34,911 nucleotides of DNA from Chara braunii. Lineage: Eukaryota > Streptophyta > Charophyceae > Charales > Characeae. The notes beneath the pieces are model-generated. The model searched no databases. It was not told where the DNA came from and saw nothing but the letters and a program-made list of their open reading frames with translations. Shown piece by piece: positions 1 to 10,016 of the stretch (position 1 is the stretch's first letter; each line of letters starts with the position of its first letter). The DNA lies in the NCBI GenBank assembly GCA_003427395.1, contig BFEA01000183.1:692367-727277 (forward strand), written 5' to 3'. The translations under genes were made by a program, and so were the position numbers.

Positions 1-113
1 AAAAATCAAAACTTTGTTTATTCTCGCAGGCTCTAGATTCTTCCAGTCTTCTTCCTTACCTTCCGCTTGTCCCCCTTATCCCGTCAGCTTTGTGCTTCCT
101 TTCTCCGATATCC

Positions 114-150
114 TGTGTGTGTGTGTGTGTGTCTGTGTGTGTGTGTATGT

Positions 151-201
<51 letters not shown>

Positions 202-267
202 TATGTGTGTGTGTGTGTGTGTGTGTATGTGTGTATGTGTGTGTGTGTGTGTGTCTGTGTGTGTGTG
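114..267. repeat. (GT)n microsatellite, interrupted
   Basis: About 154 bases of alternating GT with a few GTCT and GTAT interruptions. The paralogous array in copy 2 of the repeat is only about 32 bases long. All open frames through it (Cys-Val or Thr-His runs) are artefacts of the repeat. Confidence 0.97.
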
Positions 268-387
268 CCCCATCCCTTACCCCCCAGTAGTAGGGGAGGG
301 GGCGGAAGGCAAGATACCAAAGGGTATCGGGCCTTCTGACCCTCTCATCCGATTTCTGCCACACACTAAGACAGACAAACACAGAGT

Positions 388-2614
388 TTAGGGCATGTGA
401 AATCTGGCAATCACGGCACTTTTGACCATGACATCATCTACTCTCCCAGGTTGATACTTATCCCCGCTTTCGAATATTTTATCGACTACCTTCCAGCATT
501 CATGTCTGCCGAATTCGTTGGAGATCATGGTCAGGTCTAGGGAATTGATTTCATAAGCAGCTTCTTGCTTGTCTGAGCAGAGGAGCAGAACAAGTATTAT
601 TTGTGCAGTTAAAATTTGCAATGATTGTGCAATATTGCGATTGGACCTAAATTTCACGAATCTGACAGGGTAGAAATTGATGCTCCTCTTCTTATCGTGT
701 TTGGACGTGGCATACGTGCCATCCATGGTGGATGCGACAAATAACGTAATGTTTAGAAAGTTTGCGGCCAATCCTTGTTCATCGACTTTGACCTCGGTTG
801 TTTTTTTCACTTTGATTAATTGGTGTGGGTAGAGCCGTGGGGCATCGTTTTGGCCTGGGAGTTTGTCGTCGAGGAATCAGACAATTATCGTGTTGTTTAG
901 TGCACATAGGTCATCGATATACCTATATGTGTCTTCAAAACATCTAATTGCCTACCAATCTTGACTTTCAACCGGTATGAGATCAATCCAAACTCATACT
1001 ACAGATTGCATAAGATGAGAGAGCAAGGCAGACCCATCGGGATACCTAGAACCTAGCGCTAGACCCTATTGGCCATTTGCACAACCCCATTCTTCAATAA
1101 CCATTCACAAACTCTGATGATATCCCTTTCTCGGAAGTAGAGTCTCTCATGGTCCCTCTCTTGCTCCTCATCTACCCAGTGTGGACGCAGTGAATTGTTG
1201 GTGGCGATTGTGATGGCGACGACGTCCCTTGCAATTCTTCATCTCCTCCTCATCATCGCAGATTGCACGAAGAACCTAATCACAGAGATCAGTCCCTCGT
1301 CCGAGTTGTCCGTTGGTATGGTTTCGAAGCATCTGGTGATGTCGCCGATGTAGATGGAGTATACATTCTGCGGGAGGTTAGCCACAAATTCCCCTACCGA
1401 TGTGATAGGCCAACAGTAGTTAGGCCTTATGCCATGTTCTGCCATTACTTCAACACTCTTACTGGCACATAGTGCCTGCATATCCACAGCCAGGAAGTTG
1501 AGCAGGCAATCACAGATGCAAGCGAGATAAGAGAGCACTAAACAATTGTATTGGTGATCCACCAGAAGGACTCCTTGTGCGCCTTGTAGACAGTCATCAA
1601 ATGTGGCAGCGACAATCTGTCCTCAAAGTGTCTGGCGGGTGCGAAGGATGTGGCATGTGCCAATAACCTGGTGCCAACTTCGGTTGGCTGCTGTTGGAGT
1701 GGGACAACGTTAGGGCCAGATAGGCGTTCCAGCGCCAATGTCCGAATAAAGTTGATGCAAATGAATGTTGGTGTATGTGGCACCTTGTCCGTTGGGCAGA
1801 CTACGTATCTCTCACTGACTCTCAGTGAGCCATTCGATTTTGTTCGTGACTGCTACACTGTCTATAGGCTCCTCCGATATGTGCATGCGCCGTAAGTGAT
1901 ATTCTCTATTGAAGCGCCTCGTGTTCTGTAATGTAATGTTCTGCACTTGCCTTTCCCCTTCCATTGATAGTTCCATATCGCACTTCTTCGTTGTTAGTAT
2001 GTTGTCCAACGCCCCTTCCGGCTCCCCCATCAAGAAGTCCTCATCCAGAGCCCTCATAGGTATGTGATTGAGGCCGACGTTGAGCATCAGTTGTAGGCGT
2101 CCATTGTTCTTGATCCGTGTCTCAGAAGTAATGTCGTGCATGTATCCATCAGTTGGTAGTAGTCTGATGGATGTTGATTGAGGAAATCTGCATGTCTGCC
2201 TTCTCCGCATTTGCAACATTCCAGTTTATAGCTTGCCTCCCATTCCGCGATTTTGAACTTCTTGAAGACTTTGTCTGGCTTGCATACTCTTGCTCCAAGT
2301 GGTTTGTCATAGCGCCATCCTATGACTAATTCATCTAGCCAGTTCTTTGACCTCTTCCGACAACCTGCCACAGCGCGTCTAAGACCGTTCTCCTTAGCGG
2401 TGCCGCCTCCATGACTCCGCTTGTGTATCTGATGTGGACAAATTCTCGCTTCTCCGGCTTCTTCCTTCTCCAAGCCACCCTGCCAGAGGGTAAGGTGATC
2501 AAGCAGCCTCCTTCGCTGGGTTCGAAATCTTCAGCCTACACATCGTACTTAACTCCATTGAGGGAATCAACAGTGTGTGAATGGCCTGTCCGCCAGGGGT
2601 GGTAGCGGAACCAT
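388..2614 (-). pseudogene. Penelope-like/non-LTR-type reverse transcriptase, copy 1 (dead)
   Basis: On the minus strand from an ATG at 2612-2614, shared with copy 2, run pieces of one protein in several frames. The RT signatures are visible in order. Motif A is GDITRCFETIP at about 1316-1348. Motif B is LGIPMGLPCS at about 1017-1049. Motif C is YRYIDDLCAL at 901-930, with YIDD at 910-921. The C-terminal block (810-388) is well conserved with copy 2. The N-terminal block (2473-2087) carries a Cys/His cluster, CCKCGEGRH. Motifs of the form DxxxCF, GxPMG and YIDD followed by a long basic C-terminus fit Penelope-like or related RTs, but I cannot fix the clade and I saw no endonuclease domain. Frameshifts and stops break it, including a stop just after motif B. 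Confidence 0.75.
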
Positions 2615-2660
2615 ATGCGATTGTAAATATTAAGAGAAAATAAACTTGAAACAAAACACG

Positions 2661-2725
<65 letters not shown>
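2661..2725. repeat. 65-base A tract
   Basis: An uninterrupted run of A on the plus strand, 47 bases from the ATG of the minus-strand RT relic and upstream of it. In copy 2 the same place (about 9680-9810) is an A-rich tract broken by G and C. In the element's own orientation it is a T tract between the ORF1-like remnant and the RT ORF, so it could be the pyrimidine tract of an intron or linker rather than a 3' tail. Confidence 0.95.
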
Positions 2726-2727
<2 letters not shown>

Positions 2728-2809
2728 ATACAGACAAAAGGAAGTAAAGAAAAAATGTAATTGCGATGTGGATGTTAGATAAGCGCATATACGCATGCAT
2801 CAGGGGGAT

Positions 2810-3396
2810 TCGATAAATCCTCTCTTCCCTTTCTTATTGTTCGTATACCCTTTCTTCGAGGTTCCCACTCTTGCAGATTTGGCAGCGGAGATGGCAGAGC
2901 TGCCTTATGATGGTTGATGAACTTGATGTTGTCCTCTGCCGTTTTGTCGTAGAGTGTCTAGCGTGCTAGTGTTGACCCTGCCCTGTTTTCCATCATCCTC
3001 TACATCGTGTGCTTTCCTGTTCACGGGCTGAGCGGCATGCTGCTGGTTGCGTCGCGAGGGGTTGTGGGTGGCACACTCTATCTACATAACGTCCTGAGGC
3101 GGCTTCGTGGCCACGGGCTCGTCTTGTCTTGGCCTCGGCTCGAAGGGTAGTACTCTCTGCCTGGGCGAACGGATGAACGACAGGTTGCCTCTTTGCCTCT
3201 TGTTGGCCTGGTCGTACGGGGAATTCGTGGTCCTAACCCTTGGGCTGCCCGTAACCTTGGTGGGTAGAAGTACTCTACCGATTGTGAGCGGCGTGCTGTA
3301 CTTCCACTTTGCTTCGTTAACTACCGACTTAAATGTGAGCGATGGGTCGTGTTCGAGGGCGGAAATGACATCCGTCATGGCCTCCTTGATCAACAT
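2810..3396 (-). pseudogene. basic ORF1-like remnant upstream of the RT
   Basis: An ATG at 3394-3396 opens a 104-residue frame (3396-3082). After its stop the frame continues in coding-like, hydrophilic sequence to about 2810, interrupted by two stops. The protein starts with a helical segment (MLIKEAMTDVISALEHD) and then becomes rich in Arg, Lys, Gln, Pro and Ser, as in nucleic-acid-binding ORF1 or gag-like proteins. It lies directly upstream of the RT relic on the same strand, so it is plausibly the first ORF of that element. Copy 2 of the repeat ends at 10213, so only the part up to about 3045 is present there. No family is recognised. Confidence 0.45.
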
Positions 3397-3736
3397 GAAG
3401 GTTACCCAGACTTCAATTGCTTCTTTCCATTAGATGCGTAAGAATTAGATAAACATGGAGGTCTTCACCTTTAACGAGGCGATGTTTAGAAATAGGACAT
3501 CCAGGGGAGCAAGCAGGTGCCAAATCAAGTGGTCCATCCGGATAGGTCCATTCCTACAGTCCTTCATCCTTTTCGAGGGCGTCCTACATTCCAGCACTTT
3601 CAAAGTCCTTTGAGATCGACCTTAGGAGCGGAACTGATTTTCTTCTACCACATCAGCGGGCTAGTGTACTCGCATTTTGTGAGATCCCGCAGAGATAGGA
3701 CTAGGAATTTACGGAGGGGTTGGCTTGAAGGATTTC

Positions 3737-4063
3737 TTACCTGGTGGGCTCATCTGTCATCGCGTTAGCCTTATACTTGGCGACTTCTTCCTTTGTTAAG
3801 TTCCCAAGGAAGACAAACGCATTGAGAGAAAAGGGCGCAAGATAATTGAAGGTATCTAGTTTCGACAGTGCGTGCCCGAAGCCCGTGCCAGTGTGTTCGA
3901 TCGAGTGCGGTGAAGTAAGAGGGGCAAAGGTAGTGAACTGCCCACCTTCGGAGGAGGCTGTGGTGGGAGGCTGTTGCTTAAGCTTTCGGTGACAACGACG
4001 ATGGCAACTTTCATTTCCACGATCTCTTAATCGTTTATAGCCAGAGCGCCTGTGATAATGCAT
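3737..4063 (-). CDS. unrecognised 108-residue ORF
   Basis: ATG at 4061-4063. The first third is Arg/His-rich, and the C-terminal half looks more protein-like, with a hydrophobic core (FNYLAPFSLNAFVFLGNL) and a charged tail with KEEVAKYK. It lies between the exon-like block at 4091-4482 and the ORF1-like remnant, all on the minus strand, so it may belong to either unit. I do not recognise it. It could also be a chance ORF. Confidence 0.25.
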   Translation of the reverse strand: MHYHRRSGYKRLRDRGNESCHRRCHRKLKQQPPTTASSEGGQFTTFAPLTSPHSIEHTGTGFGHALSKLDTFNYLAPFSLNAFVFLGNLTKEEVAKYKANAMTDEPTR

Positions 4064-4090
4064 TCGACTTGTGGTCTCTTAGATGGTTAC

Positions 4091-4482
4091 CCTTGGAGGT
4101 GTGAGTGGTCAAACCCCAATATTTGTAGGAAAACTTGCTCAACGCTGACAGTTTTGGCTGAGAGTTCTATACATTCCTTCCCATAATCTACTTTTCTGAT
4201 TTCCAAGTCTTGAGCCAAGCCTAAGAGTTTGGCATCAAACACATTCTTCCCTTCATCACATGCGGAAACAACTTTTGCAAGATCACTGAAATCTAATGTG
4301 CTCAAAAAAATTGAAAACAACCCTGTCTCGACCGTCTTTTTCAATGCCTCTAGGATCTCGGGTTTCGTGGTGGTGATGAGTGTTTGTGCCAGCGTGTTTG
4401 GCAACGCATGATCTTTCAGCCATTGATACTTGCCAATGATTTTTTCCCACCAGCCTCTAGGAAAGAACTCCTTTGGAGCAAT
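4091..4482 (-). CDS. candidate internal exon, unknown host gene fragment
   Basis: A 392-base open block on the minus strand encodes about 130 residues, beginning IAPKEFFPRGWWEKIIGKYQ and continuing in well-balanced, helix-rich composition. It is bordered by plausible splice sites. The acceptor is a T-rich stretch ending TTTGTGCAG just before the Ile codon (4480-4482). The donor is CAAGG followed by GTAACC at 4085-4090. Reading beyond the donor meets a stop at once. The open frame extends upstream to about 4575 (VHIIASISVVLVNSLTLF), but that part looks like a T-rich intron rather than a signal anchor. No family is recognised. It could be a captured gene fragment carried by the neighbouring repeat. 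Confidence 0.45.
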
Positions 4483-4689
4483 CTGCACAAAGACACATAC
4501 AACAAATAGAGTTAAAGAATTGACAAGAACAACGGAGATCGATGCTATAATATGGACTTTTGCTCCGGCTTCCACTCGTAGATATTTGTGGAAACTTGGC
4601 TTATCCTATGCCACTTTTGTAATTACCCTGCAAATATGGATCCTCTTAGGCGAACATCTACGTCATTTTCATCTGGCTTATTCATAGGG

Positions 4690-6120
4690 GTGCGGTTGGT
4701 GGGACCCACCACCAACAACATTGACAGGGGGATCCCTCCACGTAGTTGTGTGTTATGGTATGCCATGTGTAAAAAAAAAAAAATGACATGTCGAAGGCTT
4801 GAAGCATGATATGAAAATCATATCACGATCAAGCTCCAAAATAATTCTTCGGCGCAACCCTTATATTCTCATAAGGCGGACAAATGATTTGGACATGCCT
4901 ATCATTCCAAACAAGAATACATAAGGGCATTCCTAGGGCTATCCCCCTACTAACCTATGCGTACAAAGACGTAAGAGGCATCATTCCAAGAGTTGTTTCA
5001 CTTATGTCCTCGTAAAAAATGCTTATAAAATCGGGTGGGGGCAGATATTAGATTGATCTGACTATTATGATCTGTATATTGGGATCATGAAGATGGTTTG
5101 AAATGTATCTTAGTGGGGTACGTGCAAGGCACATAAAAGCAATTTTCCCCGGTCCAAGATTCTATTGCGGGGCGTACCTGGGATATGTATGTTTCCTCAT
5201 ATTTGACGTAAGCTTGTCGAGATTAAGGCTGGGGATATGGGTAGTGGTAATATTTGGAATATAGATCAGAGATATGCGATCGGAACTGATAGATCATGAA
5301 TCATGTTACGAGAGGTAATAGATGCACTGCGTTCGATTAACAATCGTGTGTTGCATGTTGTTATTATTCAAAAGTGTCGGGATAAACATAAGTCTGTAGT
5401 TTATAGGAAAAAGGTGAAAAAGACGGAAGGGATTAAAAACTCCCGAAAAATATGTGCATAATCACGGAAAAATATCATGTAGAAGAAACTCTTCGTGCAA
5501 GGTCATGTGGGTGTGGTCATGATAATTTATTGAAGTAAGAAACGTATAGGTTTTTAATATATATATATGATTGGAACTAATATATATTTTTCTGTGTTGC
5601 GATCGGTGGTGGATGCTTTGCATACGATCGTTGATTGTGTGCTGCATGCCGTTGCCATACGCAGGTGCGAAAATAAGCATAATTAAAAAGAAGATGAAAA
5701 AAAGAAAAAAATGAAAAAATTGAGATGTGTATAAAAAGTCTTGAGCACGAATATACATCGGTGATTCAAGCAGATCATTAGGTTCCTATAGAAAGGCATT
5801 CCAAGCAAAGACTTCCTGAATTATGAAGGGGTATATATATATATATTTGTGAAACTTAAATATGATATATATATGTATATCTTATTCCAAAATAGTCGAA
5901 ACAAACTTTCATCAATTTATGAGCGGGTTTAGTGGACAGTTTCCTCGCTATATCATTACGGCTGGTAGCAGGGCTGCGACATGCTTCATGGTCGCGTATC
6001 CTTGAATGCTACCGTCCGTAAGTGAGGGGGAGAAAGTTTGACAAAGATCATTTATGTGAGATATGCACAATGGTTTGGATGAAAGAAGTTGAGAAGTGAC
6101 TAATTGTACATCTTTCTTAA
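4690..6120. other. AT-rich non-coding stretch with weak internal duplication
   Basis: No convincing gene is present. There are short AT dinucleotide arrays near 5556-5568, 5832-5846 and 5864-5880. There is an 8-base-stem hairpin of TGATATGA and TCATATCA around 4807-4824, and another at 4692-4715 (GTTGGTGG with CCACCAAC). The segment around 5316-5390 resembles that around 5609-5680 (shared GATGC..TGC, CGAT and TGCATG words), suggesting an old ~290-base tandem duplication, judged by eye only. Confidence 0.4.
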
Positions 6121-6130
6121 CACAAGAAGT

Positions 6131-6210
6131 AAATGTCGCTCAGTGGTTAAAGCACCGGTTGGAAATGCGCATTGTGTTATGAGGTTGTGGGTTTAAATCC
6201 GCAGCACGAC
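6131..6210 (+). repeat. tRNA-derived SINE-like head (box A and box B)
   Basis: TCGCTCAGTGG at 6136-6146 matches an RNA polymerase III box A. GGTTTAAATCC at 6190-6200 matches box B with one change from GGTTCRANNCC. The spacing of about 43 bases suits a tRNA. The acceptor arms do not pair well and no convincing anticodon arm forms, so this is unlikely to be a working tRNA gene. It is more likely the 5' head of a SINE or a decayed tRNA pseudogene. The body could extend rightward toward about 6370, but no tail is clear. Confidence 0.45.
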
Positions 6211-6393
6211 TAGACACACACCCCTTTGGGTAACGTATGATAAGCTATTATAGACACTGCATGTGCACCACCAAGGGGACTGTCCATGATGTTGTATGTT
6301 GGGTCTTGTCGTATGAGGGGTTTGCCTGATACAGTTAGCAGTCTAATGAGGATGCAGGTACGGGTTTGTGGATAGACTGCTCATGTGTGTTGG

Positions 6394-6609
6394 TTACCTT
6401 AGGCTCTTCTTTGGGGCGGGCAAGGACCTGAGGTGGGCGTTGCCGATCAACTGGTCCACCATGGACGGATCAACCTCGTAGTGTATATCGCCTGCTGCAG
6501 TAACCTGCTGAAGGAACTCCGGAGGTTTCATCACTGTCACCACTCCACCTAAGCATGTCGAGAAGGAATTGTTGTCCCTTGGCTGGCCGTACGTTCTCTC
6601 TTGGCCAAA
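6394..6609 (-). CDS. unrecognised short ORF, possibly an exon
   Basis: About 72 residues with mixed, non-repetitive composition (for example VTVMKPPEFLQQVTAAGD). No ATG lies at its start: a TGA sits just upstream, and the sequence there ends in AG, so it could be an exon remnant. I cannot name it, and a chance ORF is quite possible. Confidence 0.2.
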   Translation of the reverse strand, partial: FGQERTYGQPRDNNSFSTCLGGVVTVMKPPEFLQQVTAAGDIHYEVDPSMVDQLIGNAHLRSLPAPKKSLR

Positions 6610-6729
6610 CAAAGCTCATGCGTAATGAAAATGAGATGAGAGACAAAGGGAGGATCCTAAAGTTAAATAGTCTGTATTGTTCGTCAATATCCGAGCCGTT
6701 CTGATAGCCCGAAACGTTTCAGGGCCGAA

Positions 6730-7250
6730 AAAATGTTGGGGCGGAAAAAAAGAAAGAAAAAAACAAAAAGAAAGAAAAGGAGAAATGAAGAAGAGAAAAA
6801 AAAGGAAAAAAACAAGGAAACTTACGACCTAAAGCACAAATGTACATTCCCGTATAATCATCCGTATCCTTCTGATTTATTTGTTTCAAGTTTTCAATAA
6901 AAATGAAAAAAAAAGGAAAGGAAAAAAATAAAAATAAAAAAAATGTTAAGGAGTGTATTTTATTTCTTGCTTTTATTTTTTCGTTTTACAGGATCGGGTC
7001 ATTTTTGTTCGCGCCCTTCAGTTATGTGTGTTGCAAAGAGCCGACTGTGTATTGTCACTTAATTGTTGCATGGTGCTGCCCATAACCAATATTGGTTGCT
7101 GCGGATATAGCTCGTAAGGTGACCATCTTGAAATGACACTCCCAGTACATCCGGAACATGCCAACAACGAAATGAAAAAAAAAACGAAAAAAAAAGAAGG
7201 AAAAACTAGAATAAAACAATAACGAAAAAAACATCAATTTTTTTTTTTCT
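6730..7250. repeat. A/G-rich low-complexity tracts
   Basis: Purine-rich runs of A with G at about 6740-6825, 6900-6950 and 7170-7250 flank a short mixed-sequence interval. The plus strand at about 6960-6993 reads as a T-rich run ending in TTTTACAG, which resembles a 3' splice site, but no exon can be supported. The right end abuts copy 2 of the ~3-kb repeat. Confidence 0.6.
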
Positions 7251-7326
7251 TGCAGGCTTCATTCTTCCTTACCTGCCGCTTGTCCCCTTTGTCCCGTCAG
7301 CTTTGTGCTTCCTTTTTGTGATACCT

Positions 7327-7330
<4 letters not shown>

Positions 7331-7362
<32 letters not shown>
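7331..7362. repeat. (TG)16 microsatellite
   Basis: A perfect array at the position paralogous to the much longer, interrupted array at 114-267. It is a useful marker of divergence between the two repeat copies. Confidence 0.97.
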
Positions 7363-7363
<1 letters not shown>

Positions 7364-7485
7364 CCCACCCCTTAGCTGTCGGTAGTAGAGGAGGGGGCGG
7401 AAGGCAGGATACCAAAGTGTATGAGGCCTTTCGGCTCCTCCCCTCCAGTTTCTGCCACACAGTAACACAGACAAACACATATAGC

Positions 7486-9659
7486 TTAGGGCATGTGAAA
7501 TATGAGAATCCGGGTACTTTTTACCATGATATTATCTACTCTCTCAGGTTGATACTTCTCTCTGTTTTCAAATATTTTATCAACTACCTTCCAACATTCA
7601 CGTCTGCCGAATCCGTTGGAGATCATGGTCTGCACTAGGGCATTGATTTTAGAAGCAGCTTCTTGCTCGTCCGAGTAGAAGAGCAGAACAAGTATTGTTT
7701 CTGCAGTTAAAATTTGCAATGGTTGTGCAATACTGCGATTGGACTTAAATTTCCTGAATCTAACTGGTTTGAAATCGAGCCCCCCCTTCTTATCATATTT
7801 GGGCGTGGCATACGTATCTTTCAAGGTGGATGCGATGAATAAAGTTATGTTTAAAAAGTTTGCGACCAATCCTTGTCCATCAACTTTGACCTCAGTTGTT
7901 TCTTTCACTTCGATGAATTGGTGCGGGCAGAGCCTTGGGGCATCGTTTTGGCCTAGGATTCCGTGGCCGAGGAATCCGACAATTATCGCCTTGTTTAGTG
8001 CACACAGCTCATCGATATACACATCATATACCTATACGTGTCTTCAAAACATTTGTCTATCTGCCAATCCTAGCTTTCAAGCAGGAGTGAGATTAATCCA
8101 AACTCATACTTAAAAAAATACGCATTGCACAAGATGGGAGAGCAAGGTAGACCCATCGGGATACCCAGAACCTGGCTCCTAACACTGTCCCCCATCTACC
8201 CAACCCCATTAATCACTAGCCATTCACAGACTCTAATGATATCCCTTTCTCTGAAGTAAAGTCTCCTATGGCCCCTCTATTGCTCATCGTCTGCCAAGTG
8301 TGGATGCAGTGAATTGTTGGCGACGATGGTGATGGCAGCGACGTCCCTTGCTATTCTTGATCTCCTCCTCTCCATCACATATTGCAAGAAGAACCTAATC
8401 GCAGAGAACCGTTCATCGTCTGAGTTGTCCGTTGGTGTAGATGGAGTATACATTCTGCGGGAGGTTAGCCATAAATTCCCCTACCAACGTGATAGGCCAC
8501 CAGTAGTTAGGCCTTACACCATGTTCCTCCATTACTTTGTCACTCTTACTGACACATTGTGCTTTCACATCTACCGCCAGGAACTTGAGCAAACAATCAC
8601 AGATGCAAGTGACACGAAAGAGCACCGAGCCAGCTATATAGGTGATCCATATGAACTCCTTGTGCGCCTCGTAGACAGTCATCAGATGTGGCAGCGACAA
8701 TCTATCCCCAAAGTGTCTGGCGGGTGCGAAGTATGTGGTCTGTACCAATAACCTGGTGCCAACTTCGGTTGGTTGCTGTTGGAGCGGGACGAAGTCAGAG
8801 CAAGATAGACGTTCCAGTGTCAATGTCCAAATAAAGTTGATGCAAACGAATGTTGGTGTATGTGGCGCCTTGTTCGTTGGGTAGACTACGTGTCTCCCAG
8901 TGAGCCATTCGATCTTGTTCTTGAATGCTACACTGTCTATGGGTTCCCCCGATATCTGCTTGTGTCGTAAGTGATATTCTTTGTTGAAGCGCCTCATGTT
9001 CTCTAATGCAATATTCTTCACCTGCTTTTCCCTTTCCATGGATAGTTTCATGTTGCACTTCTTCGTTGTTAGTATGTTGTGCAACACCGCTTCCAACTCC
9101 AACATTGCGAAGTCCTCGTCCAGAGCCCTCATAGGTATGTGATCGAGGCCGACATTGAGCATCAGTTGTAGGCGTTCGTTGTTCGTGATCCCTGTGTCAG
9201 AAGTGATGACATGCACGTATCCGTCAGTTAGTAGTAGTCTGATGGATGTTGGACTGAGGAAATATATGTGCCTGCCCATTCCGCCAGTTTGAGCTTCTTG
9301 AAGACTTTGCCTAACTTGCATAGTTTTGCTTCAAGTGGTTTGTTATAGCGCCATCCTATGACTACTTCATCCAGCCAGTCCTTTGACCTCTCTCCGACAA
9401 ACTGCCTCAGCGCGTCTAGGACCGTTCTCCTTAATTGTGCCGCCTCCATGAGTCTGCTTGTGTATCTAATGTGGACAAATTCTCGTTTGTCCTGCTTCTC
9501 CCTTCTCCATGCCTCCCTGTCGGAGGGTAAGGTGATCAAGCAGCCTCCTTCATTGGGTTCAAAAGCTTCAACCTGCGTATCGTACAATACTCCATTGAGG
9601 GAATCACCAATGTGTGAATGGCCTGCCCGCCAAGGGTGGTAGCACCGTAGCGGAACCAT
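7486..9659 (-). pseudogene. Penelope-like/non-LTR-type reverse transcriptase, copy 2 (dead)
   Basis: Starts at an ATG (9657-9659) with a 143-residue frame, then a 302-residue frame (9321-8413), then a 178-residue frame (8022-7486). The two longer frames align with copy 1. Motif B is intact (LGIPMGLPCSPILCNAYF, near 8120-8170). Two catalytic elements are lost. The 32 bases that encode most of motif A in copy 1 (1317-1348) are absent, so the frame reads YSIYT straight into noise. At motif C an 11-base insertion shifts the frame and YIDD has become YIDE. The RT fingers block contains LPHLMTVYEAHKE, typical of RT motif 2. This copy has longer frames than copy 1 but cannot encode an active enzyme. 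Confidence 0.75.
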
Positions 9660-9679
9660 CTGTGATTGTAAACATTGAG

Positions 9680-10016
9680 ATAAAAAAAAAACGAAAAAAT
9701 AAAAAGAAAAGATAAACTAAGAAAAAAAACGGAGAAAAGAAGAAAAAAAAAAAAGGAAAAAAAGACAAAAACGAATAAAGGCAAAAGGAAGTAAAAAAAA
9801 AAATGAAAGTGAGACGAGCGTGTTACATAAGTGCATGTATGCATGCGTTAGGGCAATTCGATAAATCCTCTCTTCCCCTTTAAAAAAAAAAGATAAAAAA
9901 ACAAAAATGAATAAAGAGAAAGGGAAGTAAAAAAAAATTCAAGTGTGACGTGGGTGTTAGATAAGCGCGTATATGCATGCGTTAGGGGGATTCAATAAAT
10001 CCTCTCTTCCCCTTCT
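9680..10016. repeat. A-rich tract and ~130-base tandem duplication in copy 2
   Basis: An A/G-rich run (9680-9800) is followed by two similar segments: about 9780-9885 and 9912-10016. Each runs from AGGAAGTAAAAAAA through GTGTTA, CATGCGTTAGGG and AATAAATCCTCTCTTCCCC. Copy 1 of the repeat has only one such segment (about 2735-2855), so the duplication happened in copy 2 after the copies separated. Confidence 0.7.

Larger units (their letters stand above)
15..3045. repeat. ~3-kb dispersed repeat, copy 1
   Basis: This stretch matches 7233-10213 in the same orientation over almost its whole length, at roughly nine bases in ten by eye. The match runs from the window's left edge through the GT array, the minus-strand reverse-transcriptase relic and the A tract, and stops at the shared GGCATGC near 3040. 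The copies differ by several indels, including a 32-base block at 1317-1348 that copy 2 lacks. Copy 1 continues into further coding remnants beyond 3045, whereas copy 2 runs directly into another repeat. It is best read as the body of a retroelement of the reverse-transcriptase class. Confidence 0.85.

Noticed and set aside
14-391. Cys-Val and Thr-His open frames across the GT array
   Set aside because: They are translations of a dinucleotide repeat in all frames and have no coding meaning.
6131-6210. Functional tRNA gene
   Set aside because: The acceptor arms do not pair and no clean anticodon arm forms, although boxes A and B match.
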